64,000 nt of DNA, taken from NCBI GenBank assembly GCA_029851415.1, contig CM056744.1, positions 117,708,838 through 117,772,837 on the forward strand, given 5' to 3'. Source of the stretch: Eretmocerus hayati. Lineage: Eukaryota > Arthropoda > Insecta > Hymenoptera > Aphelinidae. The notes below the pieces were generated by a model. The model was not told the origin of the DNA. It saw nothing but the letters and a program-made list of their open reading frames with translations, and ran no database searches. Positions within the stretch are counted from its first letter, which is position 1; each line of letters begins with the position of its first letter. The translations under genes were made by a program, and so were the position numbers. Shown piece after piece: positions 29,801 to 41,550 of the stretch.

Positions 29801-32609
29801 AGACACTCGGTGAGCTTTTTTGCGGGTAAAAAATTATGGGCCGATGATGCACTCTTGAAATACTTCAAGATTTGATATATTGCAGTTATTAACAATTGAA
29901 TTACTTGTGACTGCTAATTTTGATTTTGGTGCCAATTATTGCGGCTTTGCTCGCCTTATGGAACTTGTTGAAGCGAAATTTATTCAAAAACAAAAAAGAA
30001 GATCAAAGGATCGCAAGCATGAACATATGGAAATCTTCAATTTGTCCACTTCACACATCGGGAGACGCAAGTATTGACACAACTGATGATCTAAGTTTCC
30101 GATTTGTACTTGATCAAAGAATGAGTATGAACTATATGGAACAGTTTTAGAGTATTTAGGTCACAATTCCAGGTTGACAGATTCATCAAGTCGATGCGTT
30201 TCACTCATCTTTTATGCTCCGTCATGGTTGTAACAAAATTCACAAATGCTCGAGGTGAGCGCAGGTTTCACTATTTACGCGGTGACTTGCTGATTATCTC
30301 GTTCTCCGGCGAATTCACCTAGATCCTCGCAGAGCCATTATATGGTCTTCTGCACAGAAAATGAACCATTATCTATACGTTTTTTGTAAAAGCTCCGTCT
30401 ATTGAATGAATTTCAAGATCATCACCTACACTCATATCCGCGTTTCATTCAAATAGATACTTATCAATCGTATAGTTTAGGTCGTAAAAAAATATATGGT
30501 ATCAGTTACATTTTCAGCACACCCTTCACTTTTGTGATATCGCTTTTGCTCGCACCACATTTACGATTAGTTTTCCAATCCCATCTTATTTTTTTCATCA
30601 TTAAATCAAAATTGATGCATGCTTCTCACTAATAACGACAATAACACAGGCCCACAAAATAAAAGAAATCTTCTAATCAGAAAAGGTGAAAGTCATTCCT
30701 GTCGTATTTTGAGCTGCTGAATACGAATCCAAACTCAGAACGACACCTTTCTCTGGACGTTTCCGACTTATGGACATATTTATGAGTTACAAAAATGTTA
30801 AGGTATGAGGTTTTGCGTTTTGAAGGCAAATTGCGACTCTTTGGAGCAAAACTGATGGTCGTTTTTATCATCAAATTTCACCTTGAAAATATACATTTTC
30901 AAAATTTTTTTATTCCCTAGGAAGTTAGAGAAACCTCTCAGTGGGCTTAAATTCCCTACGCAGGGTAATTTCATCCTTACACGAAAATGGTGACGAGGTA
31001 TGATGTCAAAACTAAGGGTGGGATCGGATTTTGCGTCAAATTTTACGCCAAAATGTGTTTTTGTACATATTCCGTGCTGCTAAGAGCCGGAGATGAGAGT
31101 CAGAGCAAAAATCATTAAGAAAATCACCTAGCATCAGTACACTTATCCGGAGCCTGAAATGTGCAATCTCTCGCTCGCCTTTTCTTTCAGCTCCCCAGCA
31201 ACGCTGAAAATTCCCAAAAAATTCGTTTTTAATGTAAAATTTGCCGCAGAACCCGATCCCGCCCTTAGTTTTGACCTACCTGGTACCATTTTGGTGTAGG
31301 ATTAAAAAACCTCGCCTACGGTATTTGAGCTGATCAAGGGTTTTTTCTAGCTTCCTGGGGGGGTACAAAAAGTTTCAGAAAACTCATTTCTGACGTGAAA
31401 TTTGATGATAAGAACGATCCCATCACCAGTTTTGCTTCAAAAATTTGCGATTCGCGTCTAAAATGCAAAAACTCGCACCTTAGTACTTTTATAACTCATA
31501 AATATGGCCATAACTCGAAAACGGACAGGGGTAACTGTTGTTTTGAGTTCGGATTCGCGTTCAGCAGCTCAAAATACGTCAGATATGACCTCCACCTTTT
31601 CTGCCCAGTGAAATTTTTTTTTATCTTATGAGCCTGTGTAATAAACCCATATTTCCCTTTCATTAATCATCTCTTACAATTTCACCCACTATGATTCCTA
31701 ACTGACTTATTGTATGTATTTTCAGTCACCACACCGAGAAGCCTTTGATGTTCATCCTTATCTTGTTGTTATTCAAGGATCATCTACTTGTTCTCTTCAA
31801 ACCGTATTTCTCATATTTCTGATGATAATTACATTAGACGAAATCATAATTTGTTATCCCAAATACTAATGAAAACCATGGGTTCGAAAAAGTTAACCTT
31901 TAATCATTAGAGTTGCTTATTTCTCAATTTTGTGGCACTCAATGAGTGCAATATTCTCGAAATTCTGTTGCATGAACTTGCTACTCGAACCTCACACTCT
32001 GCATATTTTTGTACAGTATCAAGAGAAAAATTGTGTTGGTTTTGAGAAAATTATTTCAGACTTTGCACACACGATCTCCGAGCTCACAATTGTCAAGATC
32101 ATCAATTTATTCTTGAACGGAAAATTGATTAAAATTGCAGTTATTTGCTAGGTACTAGTTATCAAAAAAAAAAAAAGAAAAATAAAAAAAAACAAACAAA
32201 CATCACAAACTATAAATTCAACATGTTGGAAATTTTTTTGTATTCTTATGATCATTGCAGCAGTGACAAAAATCTCATGAGATTCGATCGCTGGCACGAA
32301 CCCAATGAGGAAGAAAAATCTTCCTGGGGAAAGTTTTGACAATATAATTCCTAGCTCAAAATTTTCGGATTGAAGCTCAATCTATTCCCTCAAGTTCAAA
32401 ACTAAAGCAATCTCTTCTTATTTCAACAGGTACAATTTTTCCTGGTGTTCGTACACAGTGCGCAGGCACTTGTATTCGACTGCGGCTATCCAAAACTCGT
32501 CGCAGCTCTACTACTGCTTCATTCGACCATCTTTTTCGTCCTTTTCTACGATTTCTACCTACAGGCATATCGTCGCACCCAAAAAGTCAAACAGCTCAAA
32601 TCCGAGTAA
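11898..32609 (+). CDS. Very-long-chain fatty acid elongase (ELOVL family), 4 coding exons
   Basis: The product is an ER-membrane 3-ketoacyl-CoA synthase of the ELOVL family, which condenses malonyl-CoA with long-chain acyl-CoA. Coding exons are 11898-12251, 20546-20683, 23818-24060 and 32430-32609. All three introns are phase 0 with GT-AG ends, giving 304 aa, a normal family length. Visible landmarks are membrane segments around residues 68-90 and 98-117, and HLMSGW opening exon 2. The conserved KFTEFADT at residues 157-164 joins across the exon 2/3 junction to IFFVLRKK. The catalytic HxxHH box is HLYHH at 180-184, followed by a VHVVMYFYYM segment and a TTVQL/VQFF junction. The gene most resembles the arthropod ELOVL1/7-like group, but a named orthologue cannot be assigned. 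The start codon lies 16 bases after an AG acceptor (11880-11881), so an upstream untranslated exon is expected. The C-terminus (KQLKSE) lacks a clear dilysine retrieval signal. A possible AATAAA lies at 32656-32661. Confidence 0.95.
14996..16608. mobile_element. Foldback element, ACACAGGCCCACAAAAT family, copy 1
   Basis: The left end starts ACACAGGCCCACAAAAT. The right end (reverse complement from about 16605) reads CAGGCCCACAAAAT, and about 150 bases inside each end also match in inverted orientation, including TTTTCTGATCAGA and CCGTTTTCGAG. A related, shorter copy lies at 30644-31639. No transposase can be seen, so it is non-autonomous. The right terminus is degraded (GCCTGACA instead of GCCTGTGT) and no target duplication is clear. 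Confidence 0.7.
17232..18642. mobile_element. Foldback element with ~380-bp inverted arms
   Basis: The arms start GAGTAGTTCCGCG at 17232 and end with its reverse complement at 18642. The outer arms cover roughly 17232-17620 and 18270-18642. An inner inverted pair (about 17765-17860 and 18030-18118, sharing AATTTGGACTTCTGAAACCA) brings the repeat almost to the centre near 17940. Both outer arms can be read as a related peptide of about 70 residues, but the stop pattern and the lack of any known motif suggest this only reflects arm similarity. No transposase or clear target duplication is visible. Confidence 0.75.
20684..23817 (+). other. Elongase intron 2 (3.1 kb)
   Basis: The intron runs from GTAAGC to a CACAG acceptor. 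No nested gene is supported. A MITE-like element at 23246-23655 is listed separately; otherwise I see AT-rich unique-looking sequence. Confidence 0.85.
23246..23655. mobile_element. MITE-like element with CACTGAGAA ends
   Basis: The left end CACTGAGAAAAAAT and the right end ATTTTATTCTCAGTG are imperfect terminal inverted repeats about 410 bp apart. Inverted internal matches around AACAATAC and the ACGGC motifs support a folded structure. CACTG-type ends recall CACTA/CMC transposons, but I find no convincing target duplication and no coding capacity. Confidence 0.45.
26291..26512. mobile_element. Short hairpin MITE-like element (~220 bp)
   Basis: The left half (GGCATCGATGGGGCTCTGTC and the following GGTACCCTGTAAAATTTG) is the near-exact reverse complement of the right half (CAAATTTTACAGGGTACC, then GACAGAGCTCCATCGATGCC). 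The two halves almost meet around 26401, so the whole unit can fold into one hairpin. It has no coding capacity. The outer boundaries are approximate. Confidence 0.65.
26575..27170. repeat. Repeat block with inverted and repeated GGTTTCCGGCCCGAG units
   Basis: A motif like GAGTGATGGGTTTCCGGCCCGAG recurs at about 26583, 26818 and 26925 on the + strand and in inverted form near 27115-27165, flanked by CATCACGAGGATGCG and its inverse. Related sequence recurs on the other strand at about 56130-56310 (CCATCACTGGGACACG). This looks like a decayed transposon family with multiple internal units. Confidence 0.5.
30644..31639. mobile_element. Foldback element, ACACAGGCCC family, copy 2
   Basis: The element begins ACACAGGC and ends GCCTGTGT. 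Each side is flanked by AATA (30640-30643 and 31640-31643), a possible 4-bp target duplication; shifting the ends by one base instead gives TAA. About 150 bases inside each end match in inverted orientation (AGCTGCTGAATACGAATCC against its inverse near 31550). It is the shorter relative of 14996-16608. No transposase is present. Confidence 0.75.
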
Positions 32610-35600
32610 GCCATCATCTCCTCTACGCCGAATCAAGCAAAATATCGAAGAGAAAAATAAAAACTACAAATCAACGCGGGCAGATTAAAAGTTTACAAAT
32701 TTTTTTGAAAACTTTTAAAACTTACTAGATATACAACGGATAATTTTATTATCGGTCTGGGTCGACGTATCGTCGACGAGACACGATATATTATTACATT
32801 ATCCGTATCGATGCTCTGATGCAACTCAAGAGATCGAGATAAAATATTGTATGTGGGGGTCATTTTATTGAACCGGAAAAAAGTGTGTAGAGCTTCGAAA
32901 ATTTTCAAGTTAGCGTGCAATCTAGTCCTCGCGAGGATGCGATTTTCAAAATAATACGTCACACAGAACGGGTGAGGGAGCACGTAAAAATTTCAAGAAG
33001 CATCGTATAGATGACTTATATATATATATATATAATAGATGAGAGAATTGAAAATTTTTTGCTGATGCGTGATTTTGTAGATTTGGCCGATAGTATCTAT
33101 CGGAGGTTGCTTCTACTGCAGATTTCACCGATACTTTCAATGTTTCGGGTATGTGCTGTAGATGAGTTTGCGCCAAAGATGTTTTCTCTCGATCGAATTG
33201 CGATTGATTGAAATCATTTTGTGCACTGGGCGCGCCATATAAATGTTATATATACATATCTCAATCGAACCCATGACTCAAAAAGCTTCTCTATTTTGTT
33301 ACCTGGCAATTGTTTGTATTCAATAGAAATTTTGGGGATTCGAAGGAAAAGCAAATAGGAGGTTGCTGGATCAGATCATGCAACCGATTTCTATTTTAGT
33401 GAAAAATTGGACCGTCTCTGATATCATAGATATCAGGAAAGAAACTGTACGACTCAAAATTTTTCACAAAGAGAGGGCGGTTCTATCTATAATTCTTTCA
33501 TGTAAATAGCTAATGAAAAACGATCTATATTATATCTCGTATTTGTAATTATTTTGTATGATATTAACTTATGTATTTATTGTAACACTTGTTTTGGGAG
33601 ATATTCTCCAGACCTTGAACAGAACCGATGTTTGATTTAAATTTGCTATATCGATTATTATCGAAACAATCAATATCAAATCTTTGAATTCTCCATCCTG
33701 TAGTTGCAAATTTTTGCTCAAATGTGATTAAAAATGTACAGTCTTTACTATTGGAGAAAGGTAAAAAATTTCTAAGCTTAGCTCATAAATGTAGATTTCT
33801 GATTAATTCATTTAGAACTTGAATTTAGTGTAGGTACTTGATGAAAGTGAATATATTTGGAGTAAGAGAGATTTTGGATAGAAGTTCTCACCTACTGAAA
33901 AAGTATCCGTCCGTGTGTGATTATAACGCCAGGCCTTTGTTATTAGAAATTAATAATGTGCAATGATATTTTGTATTTTTAATTTAAAAGAAAGTTAGAC
34001 ATGTATATTATATACTTGAGATAGACATGCATGAGAGACGAATATGAGACCCCGTCTAAAACATGATGATTGAAACGATCGACAGTGCGATGCCAATGCA
34101 TAAATTTGGTTCAAATATACATAGTTCTACTAGTAAGTAATGGAAAATTTGTAGTAAACTTCGAGTTCTAAATCACGCAGGCCTGCGATCATTATATGTA
34201 GACCCTGTAGAATGAAGATCATACACGACCTTCGAAAGTAGAAGGATGCTGTGGGAAACTCGATGAAATGTCTTATTTTTCGATATTTCTTAATCCTTCC
34301 ATCAACCTCACAATGCCAGTAACAACAAATTTTTCGAATTCTGAACTTATTGTTAGTGCTCAGTTCAATGCGGGATAAATATATGAATTCGTTCGGTTCA
34401 AGGATTGAGACAATAATATTCTTGTACTGATCAAGAGAACACGACAACTTTTAGCGCAACAAATCAGTGCTGGACGAAAAATCAAGCTCACAAGTAATAA
34501 TTTTCATCATACACCTTGTTCTGAGCTATCAGATGAATTTCACGGAATTAAAAAAACGAGAAATTGTCATTATTGGAGCCAAATTATGAAGTAATTTAAT
34601 ATTATCATCAGTTGTATGAAATTTGTAAATAAAATGAAAATAATAAATTTTTAAAATGATACGAAAATTGAGACAGAATATCATCATTTTCTGGAATACC
34701 CACAACAGAAATATGACGTGGATTATTTTACGAGAATAATTTTCTCTCGAAAGTTCAAGATTTGTTAGGTGCAGCTTTTTTTCATTCACGATGGAAATGT
34801 TACAAGTTCGTCGTTGGGTAACTCAATTTTCGTAATCCGGATTAGATAAATCAGGGACACAACAGGATACTTACACAATATTTGAATGAATCGCTCAATG
34901 AGGTAAATAAACCAAAAACTACAGAGCTATACGATTTTAAAATCCGTATCAGTGCGAGATTTTGTAATGGAAGAAATTATCAAATCGAGCAATCATGATC
35001 TTGACTCACTGAAACAGCGATCCATCAGAGCTTTTAAGTCCGCAAGCGTCGAATCAGCTGCTCTGCAGAGTAATGCGGCAATATGATGTGTGCCTCTAAA
35101 GAAGCCGGCAACATAATGATCAAAATCGAAGGCAGCATTGCACTTTTGAAAAATTTCAAACCATAAAAATTTATTTCTTCAAAAACACAATCGAAAAATA
35201 TAACACACCACTTCTGAAACAAATCAACCAGAATCCAAATTCACCAAGCAAAAGCTCTCCCTTTGACAAACGTATAACCTCTCTGGACACCAAGTAAGCG
35301 CGCGCTACGGAGCTTCCATCGCAAAACACCCCCACTGTCACCACTTTGCGATAGGTATATGATCAAGCTCATGCTGTTCTCCCCTCGCATTTTGATAAAT
35401 TAAACTTATCCCAAGAATACGCGATAAGTACAAGGAAATTTTTGTACATTGCCCTTGACCTTAGCAGATTCACGGAACAACTGAGGCGGGGTTGATTACG
35501 CGGAATATATCGCGCGCTTATTGGAACACCGGCTAACTCAAGAGCTTTTGGTGCAGCAGCAGCCAGCCGGGTATATATCGATCCCGGTTCCGATGCAACG

Positions 35601-36009
35601 TTCCTTTCCTCCTGCTTTTGAAATGCAGCCAACGCGAGAGGGCAGCGACCTTCATCTCATCGTAACCCATCTTCGACTGCAGATGATAAGTGACGAGGAA
35701 AACCGACGTTTGAAATTTCGAATTTGTTCTGATGATCTCGCCGGAAAACCGTTACGCGGAACTTAACATTCAAATGAATTTCTTATCTAACGATTATAAC
35801 AGCATAGGTTCAACCCTTCCCGACATCTACGAGGAATGACTACGTAGAAAATACAACGGAATCACGGATCGATTAACAGTTTTTTTTAAATTTTATTCCC
35901 CAATAGAGTATACCTTATTATGTACAGTGGCAGGTAAGAATCGAATCCCGCATATTACATCTGCTAAAATTCAATAGAACAATATAATTATTCAAAAATC
36001 TACCGGTAT
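32610..36009. other. 3' region of the elongase and intergenic DNA; no further gene supported
   Basis: The first part is probably elongase 3' untranslated sequence; a candidate AATAAA lies only 47 bases past the stop. The rest is AT-rich with a TA repeat at about 33018-33034. The short open frames at 34.1-35.8 kb have no recognisable motif or splice structure. Confidence 0.6.
35892..35897 (-). terminator. Candidate polyadenylation signal for NDUFB7
   Basis: TTTATT on the + strand gives AATAAA on the - strand, about 113 bases past the NDUFB7 stop codon. Confidence 0.5.
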
Positions 36010-37760
36010 TCAAGCTGCTGCAGCCTCTTTATCTTGCATACGTTTCTGTCGGTGTAATAAGCGACGCTCCCGTTCGTATTCCTTCATTCTCAATATATGA
36101 CTGAAAGAAAAGAAAGCCAAGAATTACTCTCTTTGCCAAACATTTTTTGACCAAAGATACAATGATTCCGAAAAGGTTCAATAAAAGAGTAGTACATAGT
36201 ACTCTGAGTGTTTCAAAATAATTATAAAACATGATTGAGGATGATCCATAGTTCATGGCCATTCTAAATATTGGCAGTGTATGTACATCAAAGATATAGA
36301 TCTTAGGGATGTCTCGTGTAAGGTGCTTTCTTGAAAATAAGCTATATTGTTAGAACAAAAGCTATAATCCGATCCAGATGTGGTCACGGAATTTCGATGC
36401 ATTGACACTTAGAAAGCAGAGACTGAAAATCTACCCTCTAAAAATGATTGATCAACTGCAGGGGAGAATATTAATCCAAAATTTCAAACAGTTATTGTTC
36501 AAGAGCTCACAATTTTCTCAAGAAATTAAATCAAAGTCTGATATTTATTCACGATGATAAAGATGATTCATCGCATGAAAATCAAAAAATTACCAAGCAG
36601 AAGTACTCCATTGTTGTTGATGACAACAAAATTGCAAAAATTTAGGGAATGTGAATACTCTTAGATAAGGTCTAAAATTACTTCCTTGATATATAAATTC
36701 TTTGGTAGGAAAAAGGTAATACAGGGAGCATAGCATATAACACCATAAGAAAATCAGCCATGACTATTTGATAAGAATGTTAAAAGTTCAGAGACCATGA
36801 TATTTGGCGCTCGTTTCTCTATTCTGATTTTGGGTTGATCGAATTATGGAGAATCATTACGTATTTATACATATGTAGACTGAGAAAAGTATAGTAAATG
36901 AGCTAAAATAATGAGGTGGATCGTGTCCAATGGTCTGTGGAAAACTTTAGAAATGGCTTTCCATGTAAATGCGAGATGTATTGCTGAATGATACAAACTA
37001 AATAAGATTGATGATCATCACTCATAACTAGAAATATATTAGATGCTTGGACTCACTCTTCCAAATAACACATGTTGGCAGCATGAACTTCTGCTTTGCA
37101 ATTCCACACAAATGGGAAGACATCAGCTTTGCATCGCTCCAATTCTAATAAATGATGTGCACAATAATCCCACTTTGATTTTGGTATCATAGCAGCTCGT
37201 AGCTCTTCTTCCTTGGCAATCATGACTAGAAAAGTAAAAAATGAAAATACAGACTACAAGTTATTTGTCAACATTCATCACATGAGACAAATTGATGAGT
37301 TAGTAGATCTCAAGATTCATTCTGATTTGAGCTTTACAGTAAGTGATAGTAAGTGATAACCAAGACAATCTAAAGAACAGGATAGTTTGAATTAGTTCTT
37401 TGATCAACAATAACATTGCATCTAAATCATCAGCTTGGGATTACCAACTTATGATAATGATTATGTCATAATACTTCAATATCTCCTCTAATTATCAGGA
37501 AAATTGATCAGAATTTGATGAATTCTATAACCCTTGATGGTTGGTAGAAAATGTTTCCAAATAATGAAACTGTGAGAATTAATAGCAAAATAATAATGAG
37601 CTCTAACGAATGTCAACATCGAGGTTAGAGTTGTCAGTTTACCTCGTTCTTTCCTCGGTCCAAGGCCCAAGAATGGATCAAAAGTTGTCTCCCCATAAGG
37701 TACAGGATTCAACTCGGGGTGCCAGAAGTTGTCCCACGTCCGAACAACCATGTTCCCCAT
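36010..37760 (-). CDS. NDUFB7: NADH dehydrogenase (ubiquinone) 1 beta subcomplex subunit 7, 3 exons
   Basis: This is an accessory subunit of mitochondrial complex I, on the intermembrane-space side of the membrane arm. The minus-strand exons are 37760-37643, 37225-37057 and 36100-36010, with GT-AG introns in phases 1 and 2, giving 125 aa. The family hallmark is present: a twin CX9C fold, with C-AHHLLELER-C and C-KAEVHAANM-C in exon 2. The conserved helix ILRMKEYERERRLL follows in exon 3, with a basic, alanine-rich tail. FDPFLGL and PRKER in exon 1 also match the family. The protein starts Met-Gly, which fits the N-myristoylation known for mammalian NDUFB7. It lies about 800 bp downstream of the SNRPA1 stop on the same strand. 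Confidence 0.95.
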
Positions 37761-38556
37761 GGTGGAGAAACTGTTCTTTTCTTTTATCTTCCCCTTTCAG
37801 CCAATGATTCCCTGAATCCCTTGCTGTCCCTCACAGACGAGCCAAGGAACTGGCCGTCGACTGCTAGCCGATTGATAGAGCAGACGCGCAAGCGTCACAC
37901 CCGGCTCACGCTCCAAGTATTTGATTTTGGGAATTACATAACTCAATGAAGAAATAAAAATGATTTTGTATACAATCGAAATAAGATTTCCAAATTCAAA
38001 AAAAATGAGAGCTGGCATTAGAAGATGTTATTATGATTGTGAGAAATATTGAGACATCAGGAAACCTCACAAAGTAACTCTTCTATAATAATTGCTACTT
38101 CACTATTTCTGTTACGTGGGAGAGACTGCAAATTCCAAGGCCAGAGAGACAGAGTAAGGTGAATTTCAATCATGAATGATGGAATACTTGAATGCACATT
38201 TGTTTACATGAATTTGAACTCAATGATAGGTGTGAACAAAAAACACTAACAAAGGTTTATCATAGAAAATTTATTTCCATTTGGCTGAAACAGGAAAAAA
38301 CCATTTCATTAAAAATTCATCCAAGTTGGTAAATCACGATCTTGATGTTGTTGCTTCCAGGCCATGGCATTTGATCATTTCATTCATTATATATCTAAGT
38401 ATGTACATCAATGTAAAACAAACGTAAGTGCTCTAATTGATCGTGTAGTAAACCAATTTTTATGAGCTTGACATTTGAACTGAAACATCATTGCCATCCA
38501 ATGTGAATGCTTATACTAAGGCCTTATAAATATATAAAGTAACCCTGGCTGAGAAT
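37761..38556. other. Intergenic DNA between SNRPA1 and NDUFB7
   Basis: This stretch holds the SNRPA1 3' untranslated region, with a candidate AATAAA on the minus strand at 38270-38275, and the NDUFB7 promoter region close to 37761. I see no further gene. Confidence 0.6.
38270..38275 (-). terminator. Candidate polyadenylation signal for SNRPA1
   Basis: AATAAA on the minus strand, about 280 bases past the stop codon of the four-exon model. Confidence 0.4.
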
Positions 38557-40914
38557 TCAGTCATCATCTTCTTCCATTGGACCCCTGCCTGGATTTCCTG
38601 TGCATTCAAAATCAATTCAAATTAGAATGTGAATAAATCATGCTGAGGGCTGGAAAAACCTCCATTCCTGCATCAGTTCAAGATTTTTGGATACTCAGAA
38701 AGTGGGATAATTTGTCACAAGTTAGTGATCTCTACAAAGTAGAAATTCCACACACACAAAAGTCACAACAGTCAGAGGGTTGTCCAGCCCTGTCAATTTC
38801 AGAATGAAAGAATGAAAAACAAAATTCTGAAAATATATGGAAATTTGCGCTCTGGCTATATTTTCAAAGAGTCTATCTTCTCACATCCACAGTGACATTA
38901 TTCAACCAATAGTATATTATGCGTCGAGTGCCACACGAGACGCATATGCCGCTTTAAACGGCGAGACGCACAAACTGCGTGTCGAGCCGTGTAAAACTCA
39001 TTACCAGGCTTGGAAAATATGTCATGTAAATGTTCAAAGAAGATTGACTCTGAAAAAATTGTAGGATGAATATTACTTCTAGATGCAATTTGAATAACAC
39101 ATGATTTCTGAAGAGGATAGGATTTTGAGATACACTCAATTAGAGCGTAGTGATCATCACTCCTTGTAGTCCTGTAAAACAGGAGAACTTGAGTCATAGG
39201 CGCAATTGTGCTCAAATGCATTCAATTCAAATATTTTGCAATCTATATCTAAAATTTGAGAGCTATTATAATGTCAGGATAAAGCTCTATAAGACAGAGA
39301 AATTGCAATATTTGCTTAAAATAAAATTGATTGAAGAAATTTAACTCCGACAGTTTGAGAAAGAAAAAATTTTTACCGGGGGAAATAAATGTCGAATTCT
39401 TGAGGCTACCCAATCAACAAATGTTCATGTAGGGTGCTGATAGCAGCTAAAGAATTCTTGCAATTAAATATATCAAATCAATATCTCTCAATTAGAATAT
39501 CTAAATATCTAAAAAATACCAATTGAAATCTCATTATTTTATATGTTTGATTGTATGTTAGATTTTAGGGTATCCAGTCCTGCGCACAAGTGCATCATGT
39601 ACCTTCAGCAGGTTACTGTATCAATTCATTCAATTGTAAATTGCTGGATAATAAAAAAATTGATTTGAATTGAATATCACAAGTGAGATGTATGCACCAA
39701 AACTGTATACGAATATAATGATGAAGAAAGGGAAATTCCTTGCAAATCAATCTAAATACCATTTTGATGCCTATTGTCTCCTGGAATGTGTCCTGCTTGG
39801 AGTAATTTGCTGAGCCTCTGCACTTCTTCTAATGATGTAGCATTAGAGATAGCCTCTCTTATTTTTGCTCTCTCATTCGCACTCATAGTGGGTTTGTCTA
39901 TTCCATTGGCTCCTTGAGCTTGTGCTTTGGCCTTCTTCAAGACTTCTCTAGACACTTCTTTGCCTCTAGGTGTCTTAAAGAATGTATTTGCTTCTTCTCG
40001 TTCTTTTTGTTTTATTTTCTTGAAATCTAACAATCGCAGTTGAGGCATTTTGAAAACAATATATGCTCTGTAATGAGGCTTTGCTGTGATTGGATTTTGA
40101 AGTAAACACAAATTTGTAAGTTTTTGTAGGGGTACTAAAGGTTCAACATCGGCAAGGTCTTGAATCATGTTCCCTGTGAGCATGAGAGTCTCTAGATTTG
40201 GTATACACTGCTCCAGTCCTTCACTTATTCTTACTATACGATTGTTGTTGAAGAATAACGTCTTGATACGTTTGAGATATGGAAACCCATCAATCTTCCT
40301 AATATCATTATCTGAGAAATCTATTGTATCAAATTGATCCTGTAATATAAGACAACTCAGATTAGAGGATGGCCTGTTGGATACTGAGTAATATTAACCA
40401 CAAAATCATTTAATCTGCTACAGAGCCTAATGAAACATTAATTGTCATCATTTATAAAACAGGCGGAAGGAAGGCATGTCTCTCAGTAAACAGATAAGAA
40501 GAAGAAATCCCATCCGGTATGAAAAAAAAATTAGGGATACGCTTAAGGCCCAAGAGAAGTATGAGTTTTGTTTACTTCCATGTCAAGGTGACACTGAACG
40601 ACACTATTGGCACAATGGTTAGTCAGTGAATGTTAGTACACGCAAAGGATAAATAAGATTGGTTAAATATATTTCAAACTCACCAGCGTAGCTCCTAAAT
40701 TCTCGATAGTAGGAATTTTATAACCTGGAATGAAAATAATGTGAGTGATTTGAGTGATGGAACTTCATCTAAAATATGCATAGGTAAAGGTTAACTATTG
40801 ACGGGACGACGAAAAAGTTCATCGCATCTCACCTCTGAGATCTAATTCACGATCCCGGACTGGATTAATAAACTGCATTGATTGCTGTATCAATTCTGGA
40901 GTTAACTTTACCAT
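38557..40914 (-). CDS. SNRPA1: U2 small nuclear ribonucleoprotein A' (U2A'), 4 exons
   Basis: U2A' is the leucine-rich-repeat protein of the U2 snRNP; with U2B'' it binds stem-loop IV of U2 snRNA and acts in branch-site recognition. The minus-strand exons are 40914-40833, 40724-40684, 40339-39760 and 38597-38557. They join in frame to 247 aa (human U2A' is 255). Signature stretches are MVKLTPELIQ, DRELDLRGYKIP, IENLGATL and DQFDTIDFSDNDIRK, then LRRs and the cap region around RLLDFKKIKQKER. I assign a short last exon because the donor AATG|GTATTT and the acceptor CACAG|GAAATCC join in phase 1. The result is an acidic PMEEDDD tail, as expected of the family. If that intron is retained, the protein ends six bases later with NGI, at 236 aa. 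The promoter, exon 1 and exon 2 are duplicated in inverted orientation next door. Confidence 0.93.
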
Positions 40915-41056
40915 ATTCTATATTTTTTTGATAACTAAATAATAAATAAAGCGCGCCGCGCGTCCCGGTTCACTCGGTTTACTATTTTTTAACACACGCA
41001 GAACACACGCAGTCGTGAGGATTTTACTATAGTAAATAATTTAAAAACGTGCGTGA

Positions 41057-41066
41057 GCGCATGCGC
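41057..41066. promoter_or_regulatory. NRF-1-type palindromic site in the SNRPA1 promoter (left arm)
   Basis: GCGCATGCGC is the core of the NRF-1 / erect wing binding motif (YGCGCAYGCGCR). It lies about 143 bases upstream of the SNRPA1 start codon and is kept in the diverged part of the other arm. Confidence 0.5.
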
Positions 41067-41540
41067 TGGATTCGGCAGGATTAAAAAGCTTGGTTCACAC
41101 AATCACATTTACGCGCACTTTTTAAAATTCGAATTCCTGAAATGAGGGAAAATTTGAGAGAGAGTGGTAAAAATTCAATAATTATACAGAGATATTGAAG
41201 AGATTGGTCTTTAATATCTTCAATGTGCTTTTGATCACAGAGTGGGGAGAAATGAGTTAGTTTTGTTCTGGAAATAAAAGGACTACAAATTCAGCGTGGC
41301 GTTCAATGAAGGTTTATTCAATGTCTCACAAAACTTTTGGTCCCTTTTTCACGACAAACTATTTGGTTCGCCGTAAAAAAGAGGCTGGGGATATAAATAA
41401 TACGTGTCTTCGATGTCAACGTACAATTATCAGAATTTCCCGATTCTCCTTCAAATTCTTCCTTATTTCAGGAATTCGAGTTTTAAAAAGCGCGCGTAAA
41501 TGTGATCGTGTGAACCAAGCTTTTTGATTCTGCTGACCCA

Positions 41541-41550
41541 GCGCATGCGC
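41541..41550. promoter_or_regulatory. NRF-1-type palindromic site (right arm)
   Basis: This is the matching GCGCATGCGC in the duplicated promoter, about 180 bases upstream of the duplicated ATG. The flanks differ from the left arm, so keeping all ten bases suggests constraint. Confidence 0.5.

Larger units (their letters stand above)
24061..32429 (+). other. Elongase intron 3 (8.4 kb), repeat-bearing
   Basis: The intron runs from GTACGT to a CAACAG acceptor. No nested gene is supported. It contains a small hairpin MITE (26291-26512), a repeat block (26575-27170), an 11-base C run (27718-27728) and a second copy of the ACACAGGCCC foldback (30644-31639). The CpG-rich piece around 25250-25560 and the GC-alternating piece near 27510 could be promoter-like, but nothing proves it. 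Confidence 0.8.
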
